The translations under genes were made by a program, and so were the position numbers. Source: MPNP01 sp965221445 (GTDB lineage: Bacteria; Pseudomonadota; Alphaproteobacteria; Rhodobacterales; Rhodobacteraceae). Taken from it: a stretch of 64,000 nucleotides of DNA. Below the pieces are notes generated by a model that saw only the letters and a program-made list of their open reading frames with translations, had not been told where the DNA came from and made no database searches. Shown piece by piece: positions 1 to 9,660 of this stretch (the stretch's first letter is position 1; each line of letters opens with the position of its first letter). The DNA lies in contig CBDCSF010000013.1 of assembly GCA_965221445.1 (NCBI GenBank), positions 806,001 to 870,000 of the forward strand. The letters are read 5' to 3'.

Positions 1-1
1 A

Positions 2-481
2 CAAGACAGGTTACTAACAATTTCCACACCTCGTGAGCGTCTACTCATTTACATCACAGTAGTTGTTTTCCTTGCTTCGGGAGTATGGCTGTTAGCAGGT
101 GAAGTAAAACAAAACCTCTCAGTCAATGGCGTGTTAACCGTAATTGAGACACCATCGGATGATGACAATCAAATGTTGGAGGTATTTATATGGCTAAACA
201 CAGACGATGCATCACGGATTACGATTGGCAACCCTGTGAAGCTGGGATTCAGCTCTGAAGCAGGAGATTTCATCCCCATTGAAGGAGCAATCGTTACATT
301 GAACCCGACCCTTCCCAATGAACAAATAAGATTAATTTCCGAGCTGACCGATGGTTCCCTTTATCAGGTGGGGATTTCACCTGTTGGCAATAGTGATATT
401 GCTTCTATGTTGAACAAGAAATGTCTGGTGGAAATCCAATTAGGTTCAGTGACACCATTTCAGTATTTTCTTTTGGGTTAA
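2..481 (+). CDS. NHLM-type HlyD-like secretion adaptor, 5' end outside the window
   Basis: The frame is open from base 2 without a stop, so the gene begins upstream of the window. The visible 159 residues hold one membrane segment (about 16-34, IYITVVVFLASGVWLLAG) followed by about 125 residues of beta-rich periplasmic sequence. This fits the membrane-fusion subunit of NHLM bacteriocin export systems, which couples the inner-membrane ABC transporter to the periplasm. The two transporter genes follow at once, with a 4-base gap to the first. What follows the membrane segment is too short for the usual coiled-coil hairpin, so this is a reduced adaptor. The family call rests more on operon position than on sequence motifs. 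Confidence 0.6.
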   Translation, partial: QDRLLTISTPRERLLIYITVVVFLASGVWLLAGEVKQNLSVNGVLTVIETPSDDDNQMLEVFIWLNTDDASRITIGNPVKLGFSSEAGDFIPIEGAIVTLNPTLPNEQIRLISELTDGSLYQVGISPVGNSDIASMLNKKCLVEIQLGSVTPFQYFLLG

Positions 482-485
482 TTGT

Positions 486-2702
486 GTGGTTCAATCTAAA
501 CTAACCCATTGGGCTAAAAAGATAATTGGCTCAAAGTCAGAAAAAAGTAAACGGGTCAAAACACCAATACTTTTGCAGATGCATGCCTCAGAATGTGGAG
601 CGGCATGTCTTGGAATAGTGTTGGGCTATTTTGGACTTTGGATCCCTCTTACGATTTTACGTGACAGGTGTGAAGTAAGCAGGGATGGTAGTAGTGCAGC
701 GAGTATTTTGCGGGCTGCCAAGAGTTTTGGCATCGGCTGTAGGGGACTTGGAGTGGGAGTTGAAATGCTGCCCTTGCTAAAATTTCCCGTTATCCTGTTC
801 TGGCAATACAGCCATTTTGTTGTATTGGAGGGTTTTGATGAGCAGAGTTACTACATTAATGACCCTGCTACAGGTAAGAGAAGAATTCCCAAAGAAGAGT
901 TCCGCAAGTGGTATAGCGGTGTCGCACTGCAATTTGAAGTAGGAGAAGATTTCAAACCAGAAGGTAAGAGGACAAACCTCTTCAATAGGTTGCAAAGCCT
1001 TCTTGAAGGTACCATCACTGATTTGATTGGGATTGTAACCTGTGCAGTTTTGATTGCCTTGCTGTTACTCCTGATACCATCTTCACTCAAAATTTTTATT
1101 GATAATATACTCAATGGCCAGAATAGCTGGTGGCTGGTTGTAGTTACCTTATTGCTTGGTGGTGGACTTGCTTACTATCTTAGTCTTCTCAAACACCGAA
1201 TACTACACCGGATATCAGTTAGAATCTCGGTCATCAGTTTTGATCGAGGGGTTACACGATTACTGCGGTTACCAATTGAGTTTTTCAATCGCAGATTGTC
1301 TGGTGATATCATGAACCGTGTATCATCAAATGATCGAATAGGCAAAAGTCTCACAGAAGACTATATCTCACTGATTATCGAAATAACAATAGCAGCAGTA
1401 ATGCTAATCGCCATGTTTGTTCTTGAAGTATGGCTAGCCTTGATCGTGGTATTTCTTGCCCTCCTGCACGGCATCTTTACAAATTCCCTTAATTCACTCA
1501 GAGGTACCCAGAGTGAGGTTTTGAGTCGGGAACAAGGTATGCTCCTGGGGTTGGGAATGCAATTGCTGAGCCACGTAGACAATCTACGCATAACTGGTTC
1601 AGATGACAGATATTTTGCTCGCTGGGCTGGCCAACAGGCAATAGAATTGAAAGCTCGGCAACAGTTCACAGAATTCATCCAAATCAACAGCGCAATACCT
1701 ATCCTGTTTGCAGCACTTAGAAACGCCGCGATAATTTATATAGGTGGTACCATGGTTATTGCAGGAGAAATCACCCTTGGTACATTTGCAGGTTTTTATC
1801 TATTGGCAGAAATGTTCATGGCTCCAATAGGAAAATTAATTTATTCCCTGGAAAAACGTACCGAACTGGAAACCGATATTCAAAGATTGGAAGATATATC
1901 AAATACTCCGGTTGATACTTCCTGCAAGACTACCGACACCGGATCAGACTCAATTGTTACTTTCAAGGGAAGCTTACAACTGGCGGGTAGGCTGGAGTTA
2001 AAAAACATCACTTTTGGGTTTAACAAGAATCGCCGCCCCCTGATCAAAGATTTCAACCTTGAAGTCAAGCCCGGTCAACGTGTTGCGCTTGTCGGTCCCA
2101 GCGGGTCTGGAAAATCCACAATCGCTCGTATTGTTTCCGGAATAGTTCAACCCTGGGGGGGAGAAATTTTGTTTGATAACCATACAAGGGCTGATATTCC
2201 TGTGGAAGTTTTGCGGCGATCCCTGTCCATGGTAGATCAGGAGGTTGTGCTCTTCCCTGCAACTGTTCGGGATAATATTACACTATGGAATCCTGAGGTT
2301 CCGGATGATATTATTTTCTCAGCTGCACGGGATGCTTGTATTCATGACGAGATTCTTCTTAGGCCTCTTGGCTATTCCACGATGGTCCAGGAAGGTGGGA
2401 CAAATTTCAGTGGGGGGCAACGACAAAGAATTGAAATTGCCAGAGCCCTTGTTGGTAATCCAGCCATGCTGATATTAGATGAAGCCACAAGTGCACTGGA
2501 CCCAATCGCTGAGGAGCAGATTGACCATGCCCTGCGTCGTCGAGGTGTTACTTGCCTAATCATTGCCCATAGGCTTAGTACAGTACGTGATTGCGATTTG
2601 ATCGTTGTTCTGGATAAGGGCGAAGAAATAATGCGTGGGACACATCAGGAATTAATTTCTGATGAAAATGGCGAATACTACAAACTGGTAAAGTCGGAAT
2701 GA
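486..2702 (+). CDS. NHLM bacteriocin system peptidase/ABC transporter (PCAT)
   Basis: Bifunctional exporter of 738 aa that cleaves leader peptides and exports the cargo across the inner membrane. The N-terminal C39 peptidase domain (about 25-150) shows its active-site residues: Q31, C37 in ECGAAC, H110 in SHFVVLEG and D126 in INDPATG. A six-helix ABC membrane domain follows (about 175-460). The ATPase at the C-terminus has Walker A GPSGSGKST near 537, the signature FSGGQRQR near 640 and Walker B LILDEATSALD near 660. The GTG start lies 4 bases after the adaptor stop, and the end overlaps the next gene as ATGA, so the operon is probably translationally coupled. No catalytic residue appears to be missing. 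Confidence 0.9.
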   Translation: MVQSKLTHWAKKIIGSKSEKSKRVKTPILLQMHASECGAACLGIVLGYFGLWIPLTILRDRCEVSRDGSSAASILRAAKSFGIGCRGLGVGVEMLPLLKFPVILFWQYSHFVVLEGFDEQSYYINDPATGKRRIPKEEFRKWYSGVALQFEVGEDFKPEGKRTNLFNRLQSLLEGTITDLIGIVTCAVLIALLLLLIPSSLKIFIDNILNGQNSWWLVVVTLLLGGGLAYYLSLLKHRILHRISVRISVISFDRGVTRLLRLPIEFFNRRLSGDIMNRVSSNDRIGKSLTEDYISLIIEITIAAVMLIAMFVLEVWLALIVVFLALLHGIFTNSLNSLRGTQSEVLSREQGMLLGLGMQLLSHVDNLRITGSDDRYFARWAGQQAIELKARQQFTEFIQINSAIPILFAALRNAAIIYIGGTMVIAGEITLGTFAGFYLLAEMFMAPIGKLIYSLEKRTELETDIQRLEDISNTPVDTSCKTTDTGSDSIVTFKGSLQLAGRLELKNITFGFNKNRRPLIKDFNLEVKPGQRVALVGPSGSGKSTIARIVSGIVQPWGGEILFDNHTRADIPVEVLRRSLSMVDQEVVLFPATVRDNITLWNPEVPDDIIFSAARDACIHDEILLRPLGYSTMVQEGGTNFSGGQRQRIEIARALVGNPAMLILDEATSALDPIAEEQIDHALRRRGVTCLIIAHRLSTVRDCDLIVVLDKGEEIMRGTHQELISDENGEYYKLVKSE

Positions 2703-5638
2703 TGAAGCAAACCGAATCCATTTATCAATCGCTATTCAGCCTTGCTGCCAATTATGGGCAAGCGGTTCCCTGTGCAGGCAATCTACCTCAAACCCTTGAT
2801 GATCCAAATATGGTTTGGTTCATTGAGAGTGGGAGTGTTAATTTGTTTCTTGTCGAAATCAGCAACGGGGCAGAACAATCGCTCCGTCAGCATATCATGT
2901 ATTGTGAAGCAGGGCAAATTTTACCTGGTATCATCAAGGACAACAACCAAGAAGCTGAAGATTCAAAATTTATTATCATTGCACGAGGGGTTACTGGTAC
3001 AGTTCTCAGACGCATGCCTATATCCCGTCTGAATCAAATAGACCCTTCCCTCGTCGCTGAGCACATAGACAGTTGGGTACTTTCTTTTTCGAAGATACTA
3101 GCCCGTTTTGTAACTCATATGCCGCGTCCGACAATGTTGGCTAAACCTGGAACAGTTCAAAATCTGACAACGGGTACCTTTTCAGTACGCAACAGGGTTG
3201 TTTGGATTTCGGATATACCCGAAGGTAAGAGTTTTTTCATGGGGGTTGTCGATGGTTTTGATGTTTCCATTTCCCAAGGTTCTTCAATGGTCCCCTTGAC
3301 TTGGACAAGTTGGCTTACGGTTTTGGAAGACACAACAGTTAAGTGCAAATCAACCGAAGAGGTTATCAAGCAGGGTTTGTTGGTCCCGGCCCTGACGGAG
3401 TTTCATTTAGTCGCTTTTGCTTTAGAACACCTGAACCGCAAATTGGCATTAGTTGATGATACCAATCTGGAACGTGTTAGAAAAGCAAGCCGAACCACTG
3501 CTGAACGGGTATATAGGGACCGCTTATACAACATCTACGACATGCCGGTCGAGCAAGACAGCAGTATTGATAATTCAACCTTGTTTGATGCTTTACGAAT
3601 TGTCGGTAAATTTGAAAAAATTGTGTTCCAGTTTCCACAAAGAACAGGCCCCTCAAGCCAAAGGGTTGATCTGATTGATATTCTAGATTCTTCAGGAGTA
3701 CGTTCTCGTTGTGTCCGCCTTGGGAATGATGATCAATGGTGGAATAGTGACGGAAGCTCAATTCTTGCTTTTCTAAAGGAAAATAATCAACCTGTTGTAC
3801 TCATACCAGGTATATTTGGACGCTATTGGATGGTTGATCCAATTAAGAAAACAAAAACCAGGGTTAATGCTCAACTGGCATCTTCATTGCATTTAGATGC
3901 CTGGATGTTTTACCCACCATTTCCTAAAGATGAGGTTGTTCTTGCCGATTTATTTCGGATGATTCGACATCAAAGTTCAGGTAACATTATTAAATTGATA
4001 CTCACAGGTCTGCCTGGAGGTCTATTACAAATAGTTCCAGCCTTGGCCTTGGGTTTTGTGGCAAATATTGTCACCATCCCAGGAAATGAAGATAAACTGT
4101 TTACTGTTAGTTTGGCTGTTGTTATTTGCGGTCTTCTCGGGGTCCTCTTATTTATACTGCAGAACAAATCGCTGATGCATCTTAAAGACCGAGCTACCAC
4201 CAAGATAGAAGCTGCTTTCTGGGACCGAATTACGCGTCTTCCAACACAAGTGTTAAAATTGCGGCCAACCAGCGAAATAGCTCAATCAGGTATGACTTTT
4301 CAGCAAATTCGAAATGGAGGAAAACTAACCTTCGTTGAAAGTTTATTGTCACTGATATTTATGACTCCCATATTAATCTATATCTGTTTCATTGATGTTG
4401 GCCTTGGACTTGTTACTCTTGCTTTTTGTACGACTTCACTTACTCTGACCGGTCTTGTCGGAATGATCCAAATAGAACCTCGTGGTAAAGTAATACGTGC
4501 TACACAAAGGGTATCGAGCAGACTGTTTCAAATCATTGAAGGCATTGTTAAACTTCGGATTGAACGGGCTGAAGGGTCGGCTTATGCAATTTGGGCGGGG
4601 GATTACAGGAAACAGAAACGTGCTGAGGTTGAACTTGATGCCCTTGAGAGACATTCACGTGCCTTGAGCACAACGCTTCCCTTTCTGGCAGCGGCAGTTC
4701 TTTTTTTTACAGTAGCTATTGATAATTCTCGTGAGACACCTGTTGGGGATTTTTTAGTTGTCTACATTGTATTCCTAACTTTTCTAACAGCTGCAACTCG
4801 GTTTGGTGAATCCATTGGTACCCTGGCACTCGGACTGAAAGCTATGAGTGAGTTGAAACCCTTACTTCAGGCTAAAACTGAAGCAACAGTTGCAGGAGAA
4901 TCTGTTGAGTACCTGAACGGTGATGTCCTCTTTGATCGTGTATCATTCCGCTATGATGATGATGGACCCTTAATACTGGACGATGTTACAATTCATGCAC
5001 GTCCGGGTGAATTTGTTGCTATTGCAGGTGAGTCTGGTGCTGGCAAAAGCACCCTCTTCCAGCTGGCTCTGGGTGTAGTTCAGCCTGCATCAGGTGCAAT
5101 TCTTTATGATGGGCATGATTTGAGACATCTCAACCTGAAGCAACTTCGAAGAAAAATCGGCTCCGTACCGCAATCAATCCGGCTTCATCCTCAGGATATC
5201 TGGGATAATATTGAACTTAGCCAAGAGGATACTACGACCGAAATGGTCTGGGATGCTGCCAGGTCTGCCAAAATTGAGGATCAGATTAAAGCAATGCCGA
5301 TGGGGTTGATGACTTTGGTTGGTACAAGTGGTTCTGTCCTGTCGGGAGGCGAAAGTCAACGAATAGCTCTCGCACGCTCTCTTTTGGGAAATCCTCGGGT
5401 AATGCTGCTTGATGAAGCCACAAATTGGCTTGATAACACCAATCAAGCCGAAGTAATGCAGAATTTATCATCACTGATATCTACCAGAATTGTTATTGCA
5501 CACCGACTTTCAACCTTGGAAAAAGCTGATCGGATTTACGTTCTAAAGTCAGGGAAGGTAGTACAAACGGGTAATTTTGAGGACCTAAAGGAAACCGAAG
5601 GGTTCTTCAGGGATCTAATCACCCGACAAAAGACATGA
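2699..5638 (+). CDS. NHLM bacteriocin system second ABC transporter
   Basis: 979 aa, the second ABC subunit that accompanies the peptidase-ABC protein in NHLM systems. The first 430 residues have no intact peptidase. They include a stretch near 290-400 (ending with YWMVDPIKKT) that resembles a degenerate C39-like fold without the catalytic cysteine. Membrane helices run from about 430 to 720. The ATPase has Walker A GESGAGKST near 779 and the signature LSGGESQRIALARSLL, followed by LLDEATNWLD. The start overlaps the stop of the upstream transporter by four bases. The two proteins probably work as a heteromeric exporter (inference from the family). Confidence 0.88.
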   Translation: MMKQTESIYQSLFSLAANYGQAVPCAGNLPQTLDDPNMVWFIESGSVNLFLVEISNGAEQSLRQHIMYCEAGQILPGIIKDNNQEAEDSKFIIIARGVTGTVLRRMPISRLNQIDPSLVAEHIDSWVLSFSKILARFVTHMPRPTMLAKPGTVQNLTTGTFSVRNRVVWISDIPEGKSFFMGVVDGFDVSISQGSSMVPLTWTSWLTVLEDTTVKCKSTEEVIKQGLLVPALTEFHLVAFALEHLNRKLALVDDTNLERVRKASRTTAERVYRDRLYNIYDMPVEQDSSIDNSTLFDALRIVGKFEKIVFQFPQRTGPSSQRVDLIDILDSSGVRSRCVRLGNDDQWWNSDGSSILAFLKENNQPVVLIPGIFGRYWMVDPIKKTKTRVNAQLASSLHLDAWMFYPPFPKDEVVLADLFRMIRHQSSGNIIKLILTGLPGGLLQIVPALALGFVANIVTIPGNEDKLFTVSLAVVICGLLGVLLFILQNKSLMHLKDRATTKIEAAFWDRITRLPTQVLKLRPTSEIAQSGMTFQQIRNGGKLTFVESLLSLIFMTPILIYICFIDVGLGLVTLAFCTTSLTLTGLVGMIQIEPRGKVIRATQRVSSRLFQIIEGIVKLRIERAEGSAYAIWAGDYRKQKRAEVELDALERHSRALSTTLPFLAAAVLFFTVAIDNSRETPVGDFLVVYIVFLTFLTAATRFGESIGTLALGLKAMSELKPLLQAKTEATVAGESVEYLNGDVLFDRVSFRYDDDGPLILDDVTIHARPGEFVAIAGESGAGKSTLFQLALGVVQPASGAILYDGHDLRHLNLKQLRRKIGSVPQSIRLHPQDIWDNIELSQEDTTTEMVWDAARSAKIEDQIKAMPMGLMTLVGTSGSVLSGGESQRIALARSLLGNPRVMLLDEATNWLDNTNQAEVMQNLSSLISTRIVIAHRLSTLEKADRIYVLKSGKVVQTGNFEDLKETEGFFRDLITRQKT

Positions 5639-5657
5639 ATATGTCAGGTACATTCGC

Positions 5658-7001
5658 ATGAAATCCGCCAAGATTCCTACCCAGCCAAAAAATACACCTT
5701 CCAGAGGAACCCTAAAGAAACTACACAATCTTATCACCATTTCTGAAAAAGATGAGGTCTTGCGATCACAATTGGTAGCCGACCCAAAGGGAACAATTGA
5801 GCAGAGGTTGCATATTCGTTTACCTGAAGATCATGACATTATTACACATGAAAGATCAAAAGAAGTAACCCATTTGGTTCTTCCTCCAAAAAGCGAAACA
5901 ACCGAAGAGGAAAGAGAGGCGGCCAGAACAGGTAGAGCATCTCTTGAGTACCTCAGAAGAACAATGTCCGATCCGGCACCAGATCGTCGCCCTGAAAAGA
6001 CAAAGCTCACGGATGTTTGGAAGAAGCCGATTTCCGTAAAGTCCCTGATAAAAAAAATTAACTATAGTATTGACCAGGGGTTGGCCTTTATTGAATCAAC
6101 CCTTACAAATAACGGTGCTTGGCATTGTATCCGATATAATATTGCAGACCCGGAAATTCCCAGGCATTATGAACGACCACCATTTGTGTCTGCCTATTGT
6201 ACGTTGGCATTGGAAAGCTGTAGTCACTCCAAGGCGCAGAGAATTTGTTCCCTAGCGAGAAAATATATTGTTGATACCATGGAATTTCCTGGCTTATGGA
6301 GGTATTACCGACACCTGCCACAGGATCTGGACAGTACAACCCTCTGCTCACTTGTCATAAGTGATCATCCCTGGATTGCCATGGGACAAAATCTGTCGAG
6401 AATTCTGTCTAATCCGGATGAACAAGGCTGTTTCAATACGTGGTTCCTTTCCCCTGATGAACCAGATGTGGTTCTACCATTTCGGATGGAAGCCGATCCG
6501 GTGGTGAATGCTAATGTTATTTCACTCTTGGGAAATTGTCAGGAAACCAAGGGGATTCAAAAATGGTTGGAGTCATTGCTCAAAGAAAAAAAATTGGATG
6601 ATTCCTCCAAATGGTACCCTGACAATATTGCTATTTGTTATGGTATCGCCAGAGCAGTAAACCGTACCCAACCGGCGCTTGATCATTTTCGACCGCTATT
6701 GGCTGATTATGTTATGGAATCTCAAGACAAGGATGAGGTTTTTGGTAACGTTTTACAGACAGCTCAAGCAATTACCACACTATACGCCATTGGTCACCTG
6801 AATAAGATTGACCTCAAGCGATGTGCAGAATTCATATTAGGATCACAGCACACCGATGGGAGTTGGCCGGAATTACTTGCTTTTGGCGATCAAAAATTGA
6901 TGTGGGGGATGAATGGGCAAATCGGACATGCTTCGGAATCAATGACTTCTGCTTTCTGTATCGAGGCCCTGGTCAATCTGTTGGATGGTTTAATGAAATA
7001 G
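5658..7001 (+). CDS. NHLP-like leader fused to a squalene-cyclase/prenyltransferase-like domain
   Basis: 447 aa. Residues about 30-77 resemble the nitrile-hydratase-type leader (NHLP) of proteusin precursors: VLRSQLVADPKGTIEQRL, then IRLPEDHDI and a closing HLVLPP. No Gly-Gly or Gly-Ala cleavage site follows. A charged linker leads into about 135-440, an all-helical domain of the squalene-cyclase/prenyltransferase kind. It has a QW-like repeat QHTDGSW (397-403), a DPVVNANV segment and DLDST (223-227), where class II terpene cyclases carry DxDD. The gene begins 19 bases after the second transporter gene, so it is almost surely the cargo or a client of that exporter. It could be a secreted enzyme-like protein or a modifying enzyme that kept a leader for docking. 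No core peptide gene was found nearby. Confidence 0.6.
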   Translation: MKSAKIPTQPKNTPSRGTLKKLHNLITISEKDEVLRSQLVADPKGTIEQRLHIRLPEDHDIITHERSKEVTHLVLPPKSETTEEEREAARTGRASLEYLRRTMSDPAPDRRPEKTKLTDVWKKPISVKSLIKKINYSIDQGLAFIESTLTNNGAWHCIRYNIADPEIPRHYERPPFVSAYCTLALESCSHSKAQRICSLARKYIVDTMEFPGLWRYYRHLPQDLDSTTLCSLVISDHPWIAMGQNLSRILSNPDEQGCFNTWFLSPDEPDVVLPFRMEADPVVNANVISLLGNCQETKGIQKWLESLLKEKKLDDSSKWYPDNIAICYGIARAVNRTQPALDHFRPLLADYVMESQDKDEVFGNVLQTAQAITTLYAIGHLNKIDLKRCAEFILGSQHTDGSWPELLAFGDQKLMWGMNGQIGHASESMTSAFCIEALVNLLDGLMK

Positions 7002-7390
7002 CTCGTCAGAAATTTTGATATTTTTGACTCCCAATATTCAGAATCAAACGCAATCCTTCTCTTCGTTCATTTCTGAAGATCAGTATCCCTAATTACTGTC
7101 AAAAAACAAACCCTGATCACCTTGGTTTGTTGCGGAACACACACTCCAAATTCCCAAAGGCCAATTTTGGTAATGAAACGTTAGTGGTCGGATTTGATTG
7201 ACAGGAAATTTGGAGTGCTACTAATTTTTACAACAGAGTCTAAACAATGACCCCATCAAAAGAGTTCTCACCGGAATAACTGCACAACATGTGACATCTG
7301 GAAATTTTTACGGAAAAATCTTGACAATAGCCGAAATTACGGGAAACCAAAGTTTATAATTTCCATTGTTTTTCAAAAGGGAATAGAGAA
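7002..7390. other. Intergenic stretch, no gene recognised
   Basis: I found no open frame with a credible start and family resemblance and no hairpin with a T-run. It holds a TTGACA at 7321-7326 and a TATAAT at 7355-7360, which are too far apart to be one promoter. A ribosome-binding site (AAGGGAATAGAGAA) precedes the next gene. I looked for a short leader-type precursor gene for the NHLM system and saw none. Confidence 0.6.
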
Positions 7391-8251
7391 ATGACAGGTT
7401 CGCTGACAAACGAAGATGTAACAAGGTATCAGCAAGATGGATTCCTAAAACCGATTGTGGCCTTTTCGAACAAAGAGGCTGTGGAAATACGGCAAGGAAT
7501 AGAGGCAATTGAGAGAGATTATACAAGCAAAGAACTTCCACTCGATTTAACCCATTATTTTCGTGTTAATGGCGAACTGGTTATTCCCCTTCTGGCAAAT
7601 ATCGCGCGGGCCAAGCCTATTCTGGACGCAATAGAGAGTATCCTGGGGCCCAATCTGATGGTATGGTCCTGCGAACTATTTATCAAGGAACCACAATCGA
7701 AGAAAATAGTTTCTTGGCATCAGGATTTGACCTATTGGGGGATGGGGGGATCAGACCACCAAGCCTCTGCCTGGATTGCGATATCCGATGTAACCGAGGC
7801 CTCGGGGTGCATGCGGTTTGTACCAGGATCACATAAGCAAAAGCTTGTTCCTCATAATGATACATTCAGTGAGGACAACCTCTTGTCAAGAGGGCAGGAA
7901 ATTGCCGTAGAAGTTGACGAAAATGATGCCGTACTAAATATTTTGAAGCCAGGGGAGATGTCTATTCACCATGGGCGGATGTTTCATGCTTCCGGACCGA
8001 ATTTTTCAAAAGACCGGCGGATTGCAATCGTAATCCGTTACGTAACACCAGAGCTAGTACGTGATGCATCAGGTTATGATTATGCCATGCTGGTGCGTGG
8101 AATAGATGCATTCAAAAACTGGATAAATATTGCACCCCCTTCAACCCTATTCGGCCGGGGTGAATTGGAACTTTATGATAAAGTGCTGAAATACAAGGAA
8201 TCCGTACTAAGTGCCGGTGCAGAGCAGGAATCAAGAATGTATAATTCATGA
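7391..8251 (+). CDS. Phytanoyl-CoA dioxygenase (PhyH) family protein
   Basis: 286 aa, a non-haem iron and 2-oxoglutarate dependent dioxygenase, probably cytoplasmic. The iron triad is visible: H110 and D112 in SWHQD, and H199 in MFHASGPN. The arginine that would bind 2-oxoglutarate lies in DRRIAIVIRY. The length is normal for the family. The substrate cannot be told from sequence. The family includes ectoine, phosphonate and secondary-metabolite hydroxylases. It stands alone, 390 bases after the NHLM operon and just outside the left end of the composite transposon. A tailoring role for the NHLM product is possible but unsupported. Confidence 0.88.
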   Translation: MTGSLTNEDVTRYQQDGFLKPIVAFSNKEAVEIRQGIEAIERDYTSKELPLDLTHYFRVNGELVIPLLANIARAKPILDAIESILGPNLMVWSCELFIKEPQSKKIVSWHQDLTYWGMGGSDHQASAWIAISDVTEASGCMRFVPGSHKQKLVPHNDTFSEDNLLSRGQEIAVEVDENDAVLNILKPGEMSIHHGRMFHASGPNFSKDRRIAIVIRYVTPELVRDASGYDYAMLVRGIDAFKNWINIAPPSTLFGRGELELYDKVLKYKESVLSAGAEQESRMYNS

Positions 8252-8387
8252 TTTTCAAAAAAATAAAGTATTGGGTACGACCGGAGGATATCAACCCGAA
8301 TCAATCCCTAATTTTGGTAGGAATCAATTAATCATCAAGGAGTTTTGTTTAAGTCAGTGCGTATTCGAAATATTCGGTACCAAATAG

Positions 8388-8396
8388 GCAGTACCT
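8388..8396. repeat. Left target-site repeat of the composite transposon
   Basis: GCAGTACCT lies directly outside the left terminal inverted repeat. Its partner GCAGAACCT lies directly outside the far right end, differing at one of nine positions. ISAs1-family elements are known for duplications of 8-10 bases. Confidence 0.7.
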
Positions 8397-8809
8397 CAGG
8401 GCGATCGCTTTTAAAATATTTATTTCCTACGTTGGTGATTTACTCCCATACTGTCTCAAAAATAACAACACAAACTTGAGGCAAAAAGACACAGAATTAT
8501 TCCCATCTTTTCGAAGGGGATTACCAATCCCCGACGTAGCTAACGCACCCTGCAACAATCTTCATGAGATGCTGATGATTGCCCTATTGACCGTAATTTC
8601 GGGTGGCAAAACCTGTACCGACATGGCCAGTATGGCCAAGAAAAGGAAGATTTTCTTCGTGGGTTTATGACCCTTAAACATGGCATCCCTAGCCATAATG
8701 CCTTTTCTGATCTCTTCAATTGTTTAGATCCACAGGAATTTGGCCGAACCCTGACCCGTTTGGCGGGGCTACTACCCAAAAAAGGGGTGTTTTAAAAGCG
8801 ATTGCCCTG
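8397..8809 (+). mobile_element. Internally deleted ISAs1-like element (left copy, 413 bp)
   Basis: It begins CAGGGCGATCGCTTTT and ends AAAAGCGATTGCCCTG, so it keeps both terminal inverted repeats. The first 360 bases match the left part of the copy at 18457-19715. They then jump, at about 8758-8765, to the final 45 bases of the same element. About 850 bases of the transposase gene are therefore missing. No direct repeat flanks this copy alone. Confidence 0.8.
8476..8795 (+). pseudogene. Truncated, frameshifted ISAs1-family transposase
   Basis: The first frame carries a typical ISAs1 N-terminus (LHEMLMIALLTVISGG) and runs into a stop after a one-base shift. The continuing frame reads EKEDFLRGFMTLKHGIPS and then CLDPQEFGRTLTRL. 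It then joins the last few codons of the gene (GLLPKKGVF). The catalytic DDE region is deleted. The same one-base shift is present in the right copy, so it predates their divergence. Confidence 0.8.
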
Positions 8810-8854
8810 GGGGTTCTGCTTGACCAGGTGTAAGTAGTTTGCTATTCCACTAGA

Positions 8855-9646
8855 ATGGATGAAAATATCGTTTCTAAAACATTAACGGAGTTCCCTGTTC
8901 GTCAACGACAAACAGGCCTTGATCGAACCTTACAAGTACTTGATGCGTTGACTGAACATGAAAAACCGATGTCGGCCTACAGAATAGCAAGAGCAATTGG
9001 AGCCCCTTCATCTACAATCTACAGGACTGTAGAAGAGATGCTTAAGCATGGGCTTCTTTCTCGATCTTCCAAGAGAGATCTTTGGCTTGGACCAAGGCTG
9101 ATGCGATACGGTTTGCTCTACCGAATTAAACTCGACTTTTTTTCCGAAGCACGAAAAGAAATGGAACACCTATGGCAGAAAACAGGTGAAACCATTCAAA
9201 TTTGTGGCCGTGATGAAGGTATGATGGTTGTCCTTGCTATGATAGAAGGTAAAGGTCACTTTCGTGTCACTTCAAACGTTGGAACCCGAGTTCCACTCAA
9301 TTGGACGGCATCAGGAAAACTCCTCCTTGGGCACCTTCCAGAACAACAGGCCCGAGAACTTTTTTTATCTTATGCTCAACCATCCCCCACTGGACGAGCT
9401 GAAACTGATCCAGATCTTCTTTCGAAGCAAGCAAAGGCTGATTTTGCAGCCGGACTATCGATTCAGAAATCGGACTCTGAGTATTCTGTTGCGTGTATCG
9501 CAGCCCCAATTCGAGATAGAGACAATACCTGTCGGGCAACAATCTCCATTGTACTTTCTGAAAAACAGCTTGACGAAAAGGAAACAAAGTTGACAGCAGC
9601 CGTGCGTGAATCCGCAGCGGCAATTGAAGAACGCATTATATACTGA
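8855..9646 (+). CDS. IclR-family transcriptional regulator
   Basis: 263 aa. The N-terminal winged helix (about 20-85) is followed by the IclR effector-binding domain (about 95-260), with GTRVPLNWTASGKLLLG typical of the family. It lies just inside the left IS copy and converges on the RidA-transporter operon, so it probably controls that operon in response to the imported compound or a breakdown product. No clear ribosome-binding site precedes the ATG. The operator was not located. The most likely place is the divergent region 16630-16990. Confidence 0.9.
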   Translation: MDENIVSKTLTEFPVRQRQTGLDRTLQVLDALTEHEKPMSAYRIARAIGAPSSTIYRTVEEMLKHGLLSRSSKRDLWLGPRLMRYGLLYRIKLDFFSEARKEMEHLWQKTGETIQICGRDEGMMVVLAMIEGKGHFRVTSNVGTRVPLNWTASGKLLLGHLPEQQARELFLSYAQPSPTGRAETDPDLLSKQAKADFAAGLSIQKSDSEYSVACIAAPIRDRDNTCRATISIVLSEKQLDEKETKLTAAVRESAAAIEERIIY

Positions 9647-9660
9647 TTTAATCTTGTGTG

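Noticed and set aside
7321..7360. Promoter TTGACA...TATAAT before the PhyH gene
   Set aside because: The two boxes are 28 bases apart, too far for a sigma-70 promoter, and neither has a good partner at 16-18 bases.
8397..8809. Left IS copy as an independent insertion
   Set aside because: Its flanks GCAGTACCT and GGGGTTCTG do not match, whereas the left flank matches the flank beyond the right copy.
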